A DNA stretch of 64,000 nt from Patulibacter defluvii (GCF_034096925.1 NZ_JAWZSQ010000017.1:54994-118993); one strand, 5' to 3'; counted from the first letter of the stretch, positions 17,642-26,071 are shown. The notes: a model not told the origin generated them from the letters alone. A program made the numbers and translations.

Positions 17642-17957
17642 GCCCGAGGCCGGAGCGGCCTGGACCCCGCGGCCGCCGGTCGGCCCGGCGGTGGAGCGCG
17701 GGGCGCCGGTGACCCTCCGCGTCGACGGCCGCGAGCTGGTCGCCCACCGCGGCGAGAGCGTCGCCGCGGCGCTGATGGCCGAGGGCGACCTGCGCACCCG
17801 CACGACGCCGCAGGGCGAGCCGCGCGGCGCGTTCTGCGGGATGGGCGTCTGCTTCGAGTGCCTGGCGGTGATCGACGGCGTGCCGAACACCCGTACCTGC
17901 ATGACCTACGTCCGCGAGGGGATGGTCGTCGAGCGGCAGCAGGGGCTGGGGCCGTAG
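17616..17957 (+). CDS. 2Fe-2S ferredoxin-like subunit of an HcnA / D-hydroxyproline dehydrogenase-type complex
   Basis: 113 residues. Four cysteines, C74, C79, C82 and C95, lie in the C-x4-C-x2-C-x12-C pattern of plant-type ferredoxin domains, as in HcnA and the small subunit of three-subunit imino-acid dehydrogenases. LRVDGRELVAHRGESVAAAL precedes the cluster-binding loop. The start overlaps the lyase gene by 26 bases, giving tight coupling, and it completes the set needed with the BFD and DAO chains. An N-terminal extension of about 30 Pro/Arg-rich residues is unusual. Confidence 0.82.
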   Translation: MRIRRPRPEPEAGAAWTPRPPVGPAVERGAPVTLRVDGRELVAHRGESVAAALMAEGDLRTRTTPQGEPRGAFCGMGVCFECLAVIDGVPNTRTCMTYVREGMVVERQQGLGP

Positions 17958-18250
17958 GAGCGGCGGTGGGCCGGCTCCCGATCCACCAGCTCCGATCGCC
18001 CGGTTGCGGGACCAATCCCCCTCCCCGGAGGGATGCCGGCCGCCGCCGCGGCGGGGAAGCTGTGCCCGGTCCGGTCGCCGGTCCCGGTCTGGTGTCCGGC
18101 GGGCGGCCGCGTTCGCGCGGGCAGCGGGTCGGAGGGTCTTCCGGCGTCCGACGCGAACCACCCATAAGTGCGCCGCGGCCCTGCGCCGCGGACGCCTCCT
18201 CCCCGAGGCCGCGTCGCCCGCTCCCGTTGGCGGCGCGGCCGACGGGGGAG
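17958..18250. other. Intergenic region after the imino-acid operon with a strong dyad
   Basis: No gene was found here. CCCTCC-CC-GGAGGG (18019-18032) is flanked by ATC and GAT bases, and a GC palindrome CCGCCGCGGCGG follows at 18043-18054. No -10 lies at the spacing seen for the lipid-region operators, so these are more likely termination or processing structures for the upstream operon. Confidence 0.35.
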
Positions 18251-18313
18251 CCGCTTGGGGGAGCGAGATGCCCCCAAGGGGAGGCGAGCGACGGCGAGCG
18301 GCGGCAATAGCGT
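18251..18313 (+). promoter_or_regulatory. Paired-dyad promoter for the F420-type oxidoreductase gene at 18324
   Basis: Distal dyad CC-GCTT-GG at 18251-18258, proximal dyad CCCC-AA-GGGG at 18272-18281, then -10 TAGCGT at 18308-18313. Centres are 22 bp apart and the proximal centre is 31.5 bp from the -10. An additional exact repeat CTTGGGGG (18254-18261) / CCCCCAAG (18271-18278) spans both. The layout matches the other lipid-region promoters. Confidence 0.5.
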
Positions 18314-18323
18314 CGCGGCCCTG

Positions 18324-19376
18324 ATGCGACTTGGTCTGCACATCGCCTACTGGGGTCTCGGCCTCGACGCCGCCGAGCAGCTGCGGCTGGTCGAGGAGGC
18401 CGAGCGACTCGACTTCGCCTCGGTCTGGGTCGGCGAGGCCTACGGCTCCGACGCCGCCACCGTCCTGGCCTGGATCGCGGCCCAGACCGAGCGGATCGCG
18501 ATCGGCTCCGGGGTCTTCCAGATGCCGGCCCGCTCGGCGGCGATGACGGCGATGACCGCGGCGACGCTCGACCAGCTGTCCGCCGGCCGCTTCCGGCTCG
18601 GGCTCGGCACCTCGGGACCGCAGGTGGCCGAGGGCTGGCACGGCTCGCGCTTCGACCGGCCCCTGACCCGCACCCGCGAGTACGTCGACGTCGTCCGGAT
18701 GGCGCTCGCCCGCGAGCGCGTCTCCTACGCCGGCAAGACCCTGACCCTGCCGCTGCCCGACGGCCCCGGCAAGGCGCTGAAGCTGACCATCGCCCCCCAC
18801 CAGGAGCGGATCCCCGTCTACCTGGCCGCGATCGGACCGAAGAACACCGCCCTCGCCGGCGAGATCGCCGACGGCTGGATCCCCGTCCTCTTCTCGCCCG
18901 AGCACGTCGACGCCACCACCGCGCTGCTGCGCGAGGGCGCCGAGCGCGGCGGGCGGACCGTCGCCGACGTCGCCATCACCCCGCTCGTCTACGCCGCCGT
19001 GATGGACGACCTCGACGCCGCCCGCGACGCGGTCCGGCCGATGCTCGCCCTCTACGTCGGCGGGATGGGCTCGCGGGAGCGCAACTTCTACAACACGCTC
19101 GTCCGCTCCTACGGCTTCGGCGAGGCCGCCGACCGGGTCCAGGACCTCTACCTGGACGGCCGCAAGGAGGAGGCGATGGCGGCGCTGCCCGCCGAGCTGA
19201 TCGACACGGTCTGCCTCTGCGCGACCCCGGCCACCGTCGGAGAACGGCTGGCCGCCTACGCCGACGCCGGCGTCGACACGCTGCTGGTCAACCCGATCGG
19301 CGAGACGGTCGACGAGCGGCTGGTCCAGCTCGAGGCGCTCGCCCGGGCCGCCGCCGGCAGCGCCGCGGCGATCTGA
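18324..19376 (+). CDS. LLM-class F420-dependent oxidoreductase (methylene-tetrahydromethanopterin reductase-like)
   Basis: 350 residues from ATG 18324, eleven bases after the -10. LGLHIAYWGLG and LDFASVWVGEAYGSDA are typical of actinobacterial F420 luciferase-like proteins. ERIAIGSGVFQMPARSAAM, GRFRLGLGTSGPQVAEGWHG and AGEIADGWIP follow, so the barrel is full length. Such proteins are common beside mce and fatty-acid genes in actinobacteria; the substrate is unknown. It opens the lipid region and is separated from the acyl-CoA synthetase by the next operator. Confidence 0.85.
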   Translation: MRLGLHIAYWGLGLDAAEQLRLVEEAERLDFASVWVGEAYGSDAATVLAWIAAQTERIAIGSGVFQMPARSAAMTAMTAATLDQLSAGRFRLGLGTSGPQVAEGWHGSRFDRPLTRTREYVDVVRMALARERVSYAGKTLTLPLPDGPGKALKLTIAPHQERIPVYLAAIGPKNTALAGEIADGWIPVLFSPEHVDATTALLREGAERGGRTVADVAITPLVYAAVMDDLDAARDAVRPMLALYVGGMGSRERNFYNTLVRSYGFGEAADRVQDLYLDGRKEEAMAALPAELIDTVCLCATPATVGERLAAYADAGVDTLLVNPIGETVDERLVQLEALARAAAGSAAAI

Positions 19377-19383
19377 CGGGATA

Positions 19384-19447
19384 CCCCCGTCGGCGGAGCT
19401 TCGTCCTCCCGGCGGGCGTTGTCGGCCCGCGCGCGGGCGAGGACAGT
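19384..19447 (+). promoter_or_regulatory. Paired-dyad, leaderless promoter for the acyl-CoA synthetase gene
   Basis: Dyads centred at 19390 (CCCCCGTCGGCGG) and 19412 (CCCGGCGGG), 22 bp apart, then -10 GACAGT at 19442-19447, seven bases before ATG 19455. The proximal centre is 30 bp from the -10. No Shine-Dalgarno precedes the ATG, consistent with leaderless initiation. Confidence 0.5.
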
Positions 19448-19454
19448 CCCGCGC

Positions 19455-21413
19455 ATGCAACGCTACGCCTGGGAGCCGACCGCCGAGAGGATCGCCGAGG
19501 CGAACGTCACCCGGCTGATGGCCAAGGCGGGCGCGGCCACGATCGACGAGCTGCGCCGCCAGTCGGTCGCCGACATCGACTGGTACTGGGACCTCGTCGT
19601 CCGCGACCTCGAGCTGCCCTTCGCCCGCCCCTACGAGGCGGTCCGCGACGGGTCGGGCGGCGTCGAGTGGACGAAGTGGTTCGTCGGCGGCGAGCTGAAC
19701 GTCGCCAGCGCCTGCGTCGACCGCTGGCGCGACGATCCGGCCGTCGCCGAGACGCCGGCGGTGATCCACGAGGACGAGGCCGGCGTGGTCACGACCCTCA
19801 GCTTCCGCGAGCTGGCGGAGGCCGTCGACCGGGTGGCCGCCGCGCTCCGAGCCCGCGGCATCGGCCGCGGCGACGCGGTCGGCGTGTTCCTGCCGATGAT
19901 CCCCGAGGCGGTCGTCTCCGCCTACGCGATCGCGAAGGTCGGCGCGCTCTACGTGCCGCTCTTCTCCGGCTTCGCCGCCTCGGCGCTGGCGTCGCGGCTC
20001 GACGACGCCCAGGCCCGCCTCGTCATCACCGCCGATTGGTCGTGGCGACGCGGCCGGCGGGCGCCGATGAAGCCGGCGCTCGACGAGGCCCTGCCCTCGT
20101 GCCCGAGCGTCGAGACGGTGGTGGTCGTCGAGCGGCCCGACACCGACGCCGCGGTCCGCCGCGCCCCGATCGACATCGGCTGGAGCGCGTTCGCGCCGCC
20201 GGTCGACGGTCCGGTCCCGGCGACCGCGACGAGCGCCGAGGACCCGCTGCTGCTCGGCTACACCTCGGGCACCACCGGCCGGCCGAAGGGCGCCGTCCAC
20301 ACCCACGCCGGCTTCCTGGTCAAGGTCGCCTCGGAGGTCGCCTACGAGTTCGACCTGCGGCGCGGCGACGTCTTCTCCTGGATCACCGACATGGGCTGGG
20401 TGATGGGGCCGCTCTCGACCTTCGGGACCCACGCGCTCGGCGGCACGCTGCTGCTCTACGAGGGCGCCCCCGACACGCCCGCCCCCGACCGGCTGTGGCA
20501 GCTCGTCGCCCGCCACCGGGTGACGATGTTCGGGGTCTCGCCGACGCTGATCCGCGCGCTCAAGGCCCACGGGGACGACCACCCGCGCCGCCACGACCTC
20601 TCGTCGGTGCGGACCTTCGGGTCGACCGGCGAGCCGTGGGACGAGGACTCCTACTGGTGGCTGAGCGAGACCGTCGGCCGCGGCCGTGCGCCGATCATCA
20701 ACTTCTCCGGCGGGACCGAGATCGGCGGCGCCTTCCTGTCGCCGTTCGTGGTCGAGCCGATCCGGCCCTGCTCGCTCGGCGGCCCGTCGCTGGGGATGGA
20801 CGTCGACGTCTTCGACGCCGGCGGCCGCCCCGTCCGCGGCGAGCTGGGCGAGCTGGTCTGCCGTCAGCCGTGGCCGGCGATGACCCGCGGCGTCTGGGGC
20901 GACCCCGAGCGCTACCGCGAGGCGTACTGGTCGACCTTCCCCGGCGTCTGGCGCCACGGCGACTGGGCCAAGGCCGACCTCGACGGGCAGTGGTTCCTGT
21001 ACGGCCGCTCCGACGAGGCGCTCAACGTCGCCGGCAAGCGGGTCGGGCCGGCCGAGGTCGAGAGCATCCTGATCGGGCACCCGGCCGTCGCCGAGGCGGC
21101 GGTGATCGGCGTGCCGGATCCGACCAAGGGCGAGGCGATCTGGTGCTACTGGACGCCGACCGAGCCCGACGGGGAGGACGTCTCCGACGACCTCCGGGGC
21201 GCGATCGGCCGCGAGCTGGGCAAGCCGTTCACCCCCGCCCGGGTGCTGCGGGCCCCGGCGCTGCCGAAGACGCGCTCGGCCAAGATCATGCGCCGCGCGA
21301 TCCGGGCGGTCACCGTCGGGGACGACCCGGGCGACCTCTCCGGGGCCGAGAACCCGGAGGCGCTGGACCTGATCCGCGAGCTGATCGAGACCGCCGCGAC
21401 CGGCGTCCGCTGA
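19455..21413 (+). CDS. AMP-forming acyl-CoA synthetase (acetyl/acetoacetyl-CoA synthetase-like)
   Basis: 652 residues, the length of Acs-type ligases. The ATP loop is YTSGTTGRPKGAVHTHAG (about residues 273-290). ITDMGWVMGP, a GGTEIGG adenylate-contact region, HGDWAKADLDGQWFLYGRSDE hinge residues and the catalytic lysine in KTRSAKIMRR are all visible. It activates a short, branched or keto acid to its CoA thioester using ATP. The long N-terminal extension (TIDELRRQSVADIDWYWD) fits the acetyl/propionyl/acetoacetyl branch rather than FadD. The exact acid is not determinable. Confidence 0.88.
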   Translation: MQRYAWEPTAERIAEANVTRLMAKAGAATIDELRRQSVADIDWYWDLVVRDLELPFARPYEAVRDGSGGVEWTKWFVGGELNVASACVDRWRDDPAVAETPAVIHEDEAGVVTTLSFRELAEAVDRVAAALRARGIGRGDAVGVFLPMIPEAVVSAYAIAKVGALYVPLFSGFAASALASRLDDAQARLVITADWSWRRGRRAPMKPALDEALPSCPSVETVVVVERPDTDAAVRRAPIDIGWSAFAPPVDGPVPATATSAEDPLLLGYTSGTTGRPKGAVHTHAGFLVKVASEVAYEFDLRRGDVFSWITDMGWVMGPLSTFGTHALGGTLLLYEGAPDTPAPDRLWQLVARHRVTMFGVSPTLIRALKAHGDDHPRRHDLSSVRTFGSTGEPWDEDSYWWLSETVGRGRAPIINFSGGTEIGGAFLSPFVVEPIRPCSLGGPSLGMDVDVFDAGGRPVRGELGELVCRQPWPAMTRGVWGDPERYREAYWSTFPGVWRHGDWAKADLDGQWFLYGRSDEALNVAGKRVGPAEVESILIGHPAVAEAAVIGVPDPTKGEAIWCYWTPTEPDGEDVSDDLRGAIGRELGKPFTPARVLRAPALPKTRSAKIMRRAIRAVTVGDDPGDLSGAENPEALDLIRELIETAATGVR

Positions 21414-21421
21414 GCGGTCCT

Positions 21422-21483
21422 CCCTTCGGGCAGTGCGGTTCCTCCCGCGGGAAGACGGCGCGGCGGAGAGGCCGGACTACGGT
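21422..21483 (+). promoter_or_regulatory. Paired-dyad promoter for the NTF2-like gene pair
   Basis: CCCTTCGGG (21422-21430) and the perfect decamer TCCCGCGGGA (21443-21452), centres 21.5 bp apart, followed by -10 TACGGT at 21478-21483, 30.5 bp from the proximal centre. The gene start is at 21555 with RBS AAGGGAGG. Confidence 0.55.
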
Positions 21484-21554
21484 CGCTCCGAGGGTCGTTC
21501 CCCCGCTGCGGAGGACCGGCCCCGGCCCACACGAGCACCTCAAGGGAGGACCCG

Positions 21555-22019
21555 ATGGACTACGCGTTCGCCGTCAAGTGGCTGAAGGCGTTCCGGCACA
21601 GCGCGGAGGCGATCTGCGAGCTGTACGCCGACGACTTCGTCTTCGAGGACCCGATCCTCGACCAGTACCAGATCCGCGACAAGGGCGACCTGGGACGGAT
21701 CTTCGTCCTCTACGCCAACAAGGACCGCGAGAACGGCCTCGGCGTCCACAACTTCCGCATCCGCGGCTACGAGGGCGACCGGCGCAGCGGCCTGATCCGC
21801 TGGGAGTGGACGCCCGAGGACGCGGGCAACTTCATCGGCCTCGACGTGACGAACAAGCCGTTCTTCACCCAGGGCCACACCTTCCACGTCTACGACGACG
21901 ACGGGCGGATCGTGCGCGAGTCCTCGTGGTGGGACGTGGGAGCGATCCTGCACGCGATCGGCCACCCCGGCGTCGTCAAGCCGCGGATCCCCGTCGCGCC
22001 GGCGGTCCCGGCGGCCTGA
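21555..22019 (+). CDS. NTF2/SnoaL-like small alpha+beta protein, first of a tandem pair
   Basis: 154 residues with the cone-shaped NTF2-like pattern: helix AICELYADDFVFEDPIL, a central NGLGVHNFRIRGYEG strand region and FHVYDDDGRIVRESSWWDV near the end. The family includes ketosteroid isomerases, SnoaL cyclases and many ligand-binding proteins, so a lipid or steroid ligand is plausible here but no catalytic residues can be assigned with confidence. It is followed ten bases later by a related gene (shared NGLGV segment), indicating an old tandem duplication, and precedes the mce operon. Confidence 0.7.
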   Translation: MDYAFAVKWLKAFRHSAEAICELYADDFVFEDPILDQYQIRDKGDLGRIFVLYANKDRENGLGVHNFRIRGYEGDRRSGLIRWEWTPEDAGNFIGLDVTNKPFFTQGHTFHVYDDDGRIVRESSWWDVGAILHAIGHPGVVKPRIPVAPAVPAA

Positions 22020-22029
22020 GAGGAACGAC

Positions 22030-22521
22030 ATGACCAGCATCGACTTCGCCCGCACCTGGGCCGAGACCCGCACCAGCGACCTCGACGCCCACGCGGCGCT
22101 CTACGCCGAGGACCAGTTCTTCACGATCGAGGAGCGGATGGTCGACGACCATCTCGGTGACACGATCAGCGACCGCGAGGACCTGCGCACGCAGCTCGCG
22201 CCGTACGTCAACCGGGACCGCGACAACGGCCTCGGCGTCCAGACGTTGACGGTGACCGAGGCGTTCGCCGGCAACGGCCACCTGATGATCCACTGGGACT
22301 GGTCGGTCGAGGGCCTGGAGACGTTCCACGGGCTGCCCGTCGAGGGCCGCACGTTGACGAGCAAGGGATCGACGTTCCTGCAGTTCGACGACGACGGCAA
22401 GATCACCCTCGAGTCGACGTTCCTGAACGAGAACCCGGTCTTCCAGCAGCTCGGGTTGCCGATCATCACCCCGCACTACTGGGAGGAGGGCTTCGATCCC
22501 GCCTCGCTGACGGCGGGCTGA
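22030..22521 (+). CDS. NTF2/SnoaL-like small alpha+beta protein, second of a tandem pair
   Basis: 163 residues, same fold as its neighbour (LYAEDQFFTIEE, RDRDNGLGVQTLTVTEAF, FDDDGKITLESTFLNE). Sequence has diverged well beyond recent duplication. RBS GAGAGGAAC lies before ATG 22030. The two probably act as a heterodimer or bind related hydrophobic ligands; this is inference from fold and adjacency. A strong hairpin follows, so the transcript probably ends before the mce operon promoter. Confidence 0.65.
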   Translation: MTSIDFARTWAETRTSDLDAHAALYAEDQFFTIEERMVDDHLGDTISDREDLRTQLAPYVNRDRDNGLGVQTLTVTEAFAGNGHLMIHWDWSVEGLETFHGLPVEGRTLTSKGSTFLQFDDDGKITLESTFLNENPVFQQLGLPIITPHYWEEGFDPASLTAG

Positions 22522-22572
22522 GCCCCGTCCCGCGGCCCTCGCGGCCGCGCTCCGACACCGATCCAGCCCTGG

Positions 22573-22597
22573 CGGCCGGGAGCCTCGCTCCCGGCCG
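22573..22597 (+). terminator. Hairpin terminator after the NTF2-like pair
   Basis: CGGCCGGGAG (22573-22582) pairs perfectly with CTCCCGGCCG (22588-22597) across a 5-nt loop, giving a 10-bp stem. No T run follows, as is common in high-GC actinobacteria. A weaker hairpin lies just upstream around 22532-22550. Confidence 0.6.
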
Positions 22598-22629
22598 TCG
22601 TGCGTCGTGGCGAGGGTGCGGACGGCGTT

Positions 22630-22697
22630 CTCCCACCAAGGGGGGAGGGATCCTCTCCCCCCGCAGGATGGTTCCTGCGGACGGGCCGCCATACGGT
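22630..22697 (+). promoter_or_regulatory. Paired-dyad promoter of the yrbE-mce operon
   Basis: Distal dyad CTCCC...GGGAG at 22630-22647, proximal dyad ATCCT-N10-AGGAT at 22650-22669 (centres 21 bp apart) and -10 TACGGT at 22692-22697, 32.5 bp from the proximal centre. Same layout and the same -10 hexamer as the NTF2-pair promoter. Confidence 0.55.
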
Positions 22698-22757
22698 AGC
22701 TCTCGTCGGGAACCGCGCCGGGGAGTGGCGTCCGGATCCCGCTGGGAGAGAGACCTC

Positions 22758-22781
22758 ATGAGCCTGGACGGAGACGCCTGA
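22758..22781 (+). CDS. Seven-codon leader ORF coupled to the first yrbE gene
   Basis: ATG 22758 encodes MSLDGDA and stops at TGA 22779-22781, which overlaps the ATG of the yrbE gene (TGATG). It has the stronger Shine-Dalgarno (GGGAGAG), suggesting ribosomes load here and reinitiate at yrbE. It may instead be a chance short frame with GGAG (22770-22773) serving yrbE directly. Confidence 0.35.
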   Translation: MSLDGDA

Positions 22782-23656
22782 TGGCCACAGCCACCGGGAG
22801 CAACAGCGGAGCAGCGGTCGAGCGTGGCCGACTGCCCGGCGGCCTCACGCGGCCACCGGCGCCGCCGAAGGGCCTGCCCGCGCCGCTCGGCTGGCTCGAG
22901 CAGCTGACCGGGATGACGATCCTCACCCTGCAGACGATGCGGGCCGCGGTCGCCCCGCCCTACAACTGGGGCGGCGAGTTCATCGAGCAGTGCTGGCTGG
23001 TGACCAAGCGGGCGTTCATCCCGCTGATGTTCTGCACGCTGGTCTTCTCGTACGGCGCGCCGGGCGTCACCGGCGGCAGCATCCTCGCCACGCTGGCCAC
23101 CACCGACCGGCTCGGTGCCTTCGCGGTGATGGCCTCGGTCCGCGAGCTCGCCACCTGGATCAACGGGATGGTGATCGCGGGAGTGGCCGGGACCGCGATC
23201 TGCGCCGACCTCGGGGCCCGCAAGGTCCGCGACGAGCTGGACGCGCTGGCGGTCCTCGGCACCGACCTGGTCAAGACCCTGATCGTGCCGCGGTTCTTCG
23301 CGCTCGGGTTGATGACCGTGGTCTTCAACTACTGGAACACGGCGATCAGCCTCGTCGGCCAGCTGATCGCGAACATGACCGTCTGGCAGGAGTCGGCCGC
23401 CGGGTACCTGTCGACCTTCTCGTCGAACTTCACGATCGCCGAGGTGGTGTTCAACACCCTCAAGGTGCTGACCTTCGGGTTCATCATCGCGGTGGTCTGC
23501 TGCTACAAGGGCATGAACGCCAAGGGCGGCGCGGCCGGGGTCGGACGCGCCGTCAACCAGGCCGTCGTCGTCTCGTTCTGCGCGGTCTACGTCTACAACT
23601 ACCTCCTGAACTCGCTGCTGCTCGGCGCGTTCCCGGAGACGTCCACGCTTCGCTGA
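22781..23656 (+). CDS. yrbE1A: YrbE/MlaE-family permease of the Mce lipid importer, A-type
   Basis: 291 residues with about five or six membrane segments and the permease domain starting near residue 60. The SVRELATWINGMVIAGVAGTAICADLGARKVRDELDAL region, about residues 120-155, contains the coupling loop with the conserved ELDAL segment that contacts the MceG/Mkl ATPase. Two YrbE proteins form the inner-membrane channel through which Mce-bound lipids enter. The N-terminal 35 residues are Pro/Gly-rich. First structural gene of an operon with yrbE1B and six mce genes. Confidence 0.92.
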   Translation: MATATGSNSGAAVERGRLPGGLTRPPAPPKGLPAPLGWLEQLTGMTILTLQTMRAAVAPPYNWGGEFIEQCWLVTKRAFIPLMFCTLVFSYGAPGVTGGSILATLATTDRLGAFAVMASVRELATWINGMVIAGVAGTAICADLGARKVRDELDALAVLGTDLVKTLIVPRFFALGLMTVVFNYWNTAISLVGQLIANMTVWQESAAGYLSTFSSNFTIAEVVFNTLKVLTFGFIIAVVCCYKGMNAKGGAAGVGRAVNQAVVVSFCAVYVYNYLLNSLLLGAFPETSTLR

Positions 23657-23671
23657 GGCCGGGAGAGCACC

Positions 23672-24541
23672 GTGGAAGCTGGAGTTCAGCCCTCCCCGTA
23701 CGAGCCGCGCCGGCGGCGGACGAGCCGTCCGTCGGGCCTGGAGCGGTTCGCCAACGGGTTCGTCGATCCCGTCCGCAACATCCTGGTCGAGGCCGGCCAG
23801 ATCGCGGCCTTCGGGTTCCGCGCCATCATCGAGCTGCCGGGCGTGCTGCGCTACAGCGCCGAGATGCTGCGCCAGATCGCGCTGCTGATCACCGGCTCGG
23901 CGCTGGTCCTGTGGGCGATGCAGTTCACCTTCGGGCTGACCTGCGGCAACGAATCGGTCTACGTGCTGCGCGGCTACGGCGCGTCGAGCTACGCCGGCGT
24001 CTTCAGCGCCCTCTGCCCGATCCGCGAGGCGACGCCGTTCATGTTCGCGTACATGGTCGGGGCCAAGATCGGCTGCGGGTACGTGGCCGAGATCGGCTCG
24101 ATGCGGATCAACGAGGAGATCGACGCGATGGAGTCGCTCGGCCTCAACCCGATGCGGTACCTGATCGGGACGCGGCTGCTGGCGAACATCCTCGTGTCGC
24201 TGCCGATCTTCGTCGTCGGGCTGGTGCTCTTCTACCTCGGCGAGGTCTTCGTGATCCTCTTCCAGATCGGGGAGATCTCGCGCGGGGCGTGGGAGTCGGT
24301 CCATTGGTCGTTCACCGACGGACCGTCGATCCTCTTCAGCTACACCAAGACGCTCGTGATGTGGATCGCGATCGTCATCGCCTCCATGTACTACGGGTAC
24401 ACCGCTCGTGGTGGTCCCGTCGGCGTCGGCGAGGCGACGGCCAGATCGATGGTCGTCGCGTTGATGTTGACGATGGTGCTCAACGAAGGCTTCACGTTCT
24501 TCTTCTGGGGCGTGGATCCGAAGCTCCCGGTCGGAGGGTGA
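23672..24541 (+). CDS. yrbE1B: YrbE/MlaE-family permease of the Mce lipid importer, B-type
   Basis: 289 residues, GTG start at 23672. The cytosolic coupling loop shows EIGSMRINEEIDAMESLGLN (about residues 137-156), the form of the E-x-D-A-M motif found in YrbE1B. It is followed by membrane helices and the C-terminal MVLNEGFTFFFWG. It pairs with YrbE1A. The gap to mceA is six bases, with GGAGG just before the mceA GTG. Confidence 0.92.
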   Translation: MEAGVQPSPYEPRRRRTSRPSGLERFANGFVDPVRNILVEAGQIAAFGFRAIIELPGVLRYSAEMLRQIALLITGSALVLWAMQFTFGLTCGNESVYVLRGYGASSYAGVFSALCPIREATPFMFAYMVGAKIGCGYVAEIGSMRINEEIDAMESLGLNPMRYLIGTRLLANILVSLPIFVVGLVLFYLGEVFVILFQIGEISRGAWESVHWSFTDGPSILFSYTKTLVMWIAIVIASMYYGYTARGGPVGVGEATARSMVVALMLTMVLNEGFTFFFWGVDPKLPVGG

Positions 24542-24547
24542 CGACTC

Positions 24548-26071
24548 GTGTCAGAGCAACAGGACACTCCGCGGCTGCCCCTGCGCCGAATCGGCGAGAG
24601 CGGGCGCCCGTCCAACGGCGGCCCGCCGCCGCGCCGGCGGCCGCCGCAGCGCCGCGGCGGCGGCCCGCTCGCCGCCGTCCGCTGGCTGATCGGCCACCCG
24701 TGGATGATCGTCGGCGCCGCCGCGGCGGTGGTCTTCGCCTTCTGGGTCGTCGGCACCCGCGAGCAGCAGCACGTCGTGCGGGCCTCGTTCTCGTCGGCCT
24801 TCAACCTGGCCCGCGGCCTCGACGTCCAGGTCGACGGCCTCGACGTCGGCAAGGTCGGCGCCGTCGAGTACGCCGACGGCCGCGCGATCGTCGAGATCGC
24901 CATCAACGACGACGACTACTGGCCGCTGCCCAAGGGCACGACGGTCACCAGCCGCTGGGGCACCACGATCGGCTCGGGCACCCGCAAGCTCGACCTCCAG
25001 CTCGGCCCGCGCGACGCTCCGGCGATCCCCGACGGCGGGATCATCGCCGCCAAGGACACCCGCCCGGCCGTCGAGGTCGACGAGGTCCTCAACACGCTCA
25101 ACCAGGACACCCGCGACGAGGTCAAGTCGCTGAACGGCAACGTCGACCGGGCGGTCTCCGGGACCGAGGCCGACGCCAACCGCGGGATCGCCGCGACCGG
25201 TCGCGGCCTGCGCGAGATCAACGGCTTCGTCAAGGACCTCGGCAGCGACACCGTGGCGCTGCGCGGGCTGGTCCGCAACAGCGACCGGCTGACCCGCACG
25301 ATCGCCAGCCGCGCGCCGGCCGTCAGCGACCTGGTGACCGTCGCGGCTCGGACCTTCGAGGCCTTCGGCTCGCGCACGCGCGAGATCCAGGCCACGCTCG
25401 ACGGGGTCGCGCCGGCGATGGGCGAGGCCCGCACCACGCTCGCCCGCGTCGACGGCAGCGTCGGCCGGCTGACCGCGCTGGTCGGCGACGTCCGGCCCGG
25501 CGTCGCCGAGCTGAAGCCGCTGGCGCGCGTCGCGACCCCGGCCCTGAACCGGCTCTACGGGATCGTGCCGACGGCGCTCGCGACGGTCCGCACGACCACC
25601 GCGGTCGCGCCGCAGCTCAACACGCTGCTGACCAACGGCACCCCGTTCCTGCGCAAGACCGAGCGGATCCTGCGCGAAGCCGAGCCGATCGTCCGCTGCC
25701 TGCGACCGTACGCCCCCGAGGCCGGCGGCGCCGTGATCGGCGCGGCCAGCTGGATGCAGACCTACACGCTGAAGTCGAAGGAGCCGCCGCCGGAGACGCT
25801 GCTGCTCGACCAGCCGATGCCGTACCGCGGCCGCGAGGAGAACGGGCTGATCCGGCTCGGCGGCGTCCGCGCCGGTCCGCAGGCGTCGACCGCGACGGTC
25901 CATGCCTGGCCGTCGGTGATCACGCCCGAGCTGTTCACGAAGATCGGCCTCAAGAAGTACGCCTACCCGCGGCCTCCCGGGCTGACCGCCGACCAGCCGT
26001 GGTTCATCCCCGAGTGCGGGGTCGGACCCGAGTCGCTCGACCCGAGCAAGGACCCCGAGGAGCGCCCCTGA
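24548..26071 (+). CDS. mceA: Mce family protein, first of six (MceA position)
   Basis: 507 residues, GTG start. An Arg/Pro/Gly-rich cytosolic N-terminus (about 40 residues) precedes one membrane anchor (about residues 48-67) and an MCE domain around residues 75-160 (VVRASFSSAFNLARGLDVQV...GKVGAVEY). A long helical region with repeated Thr/Leu/Val heptads follows, forming the periplasmic needle. Six Mce chains are thought to assemble into one hetero-hexameric tunnel. The C-terminal end (about residues 370-507) is Pro-rich with two cysteines and is not a recognised enzyme. Confidence 0.9.
   Translation: MSEQQDTPRLPLRRIGESGRPSNGGPPPRRRPPQRRGGGPLAAVRWLIGHPWMIVGAAAAVVFAFWVVGTREQQHVVRASFSSAFNLARGLDVQVDGLDVGKVGAVEYADGRAIVEIAINDDDYWPLPKGTTVTSRWGTTIGSGTRKLDLQLGPRDAPAIPDGGIIAAKDTRPAVEVDEVLNTLNQDTRDEVKSLNGNVDRAVSGTEADANRGIAATGRGLREINGFVKDLGSDTVALRGLVRNSDRLTRTIASRAPAVSDLVTVAARTFEAFGSRTREIQATLDGVAPAMGEARTTLARVDGSVGRLTALVGDVRPGVAELKPLARVATPALNRLYGIVPTALATVRTTTAVAPQLNTLLTNGTPFLRKTERILREAEPIVRCLRPYAPEAGGAVIGAASWMQTYTLKSKEPPPETLLLDQPMPYRGREENGLIRLGGVRAGPQASTATVHAWPSVITPELFTKIGLKKYAYPRPPGLTADQPWFIPECGVGPESLDPSKDPEERP

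Noticed and set aside
13967..17957. Hydrogen cyanide synthase (HcnABC)
   Set aside because: The three chains have HcnABC folds, but the DHDPS-type lyase between them, the amino-acid transporter and the imino-acid neighbours fit a D-hydroxyproline-type dehydrogenase better.
17958..18250. An extra paired-dyad promoter at 18019-18054
   Set aside because: There are two dyads, but no xAnnnT hexamer at 29-33 bp and no gene start that would use it.
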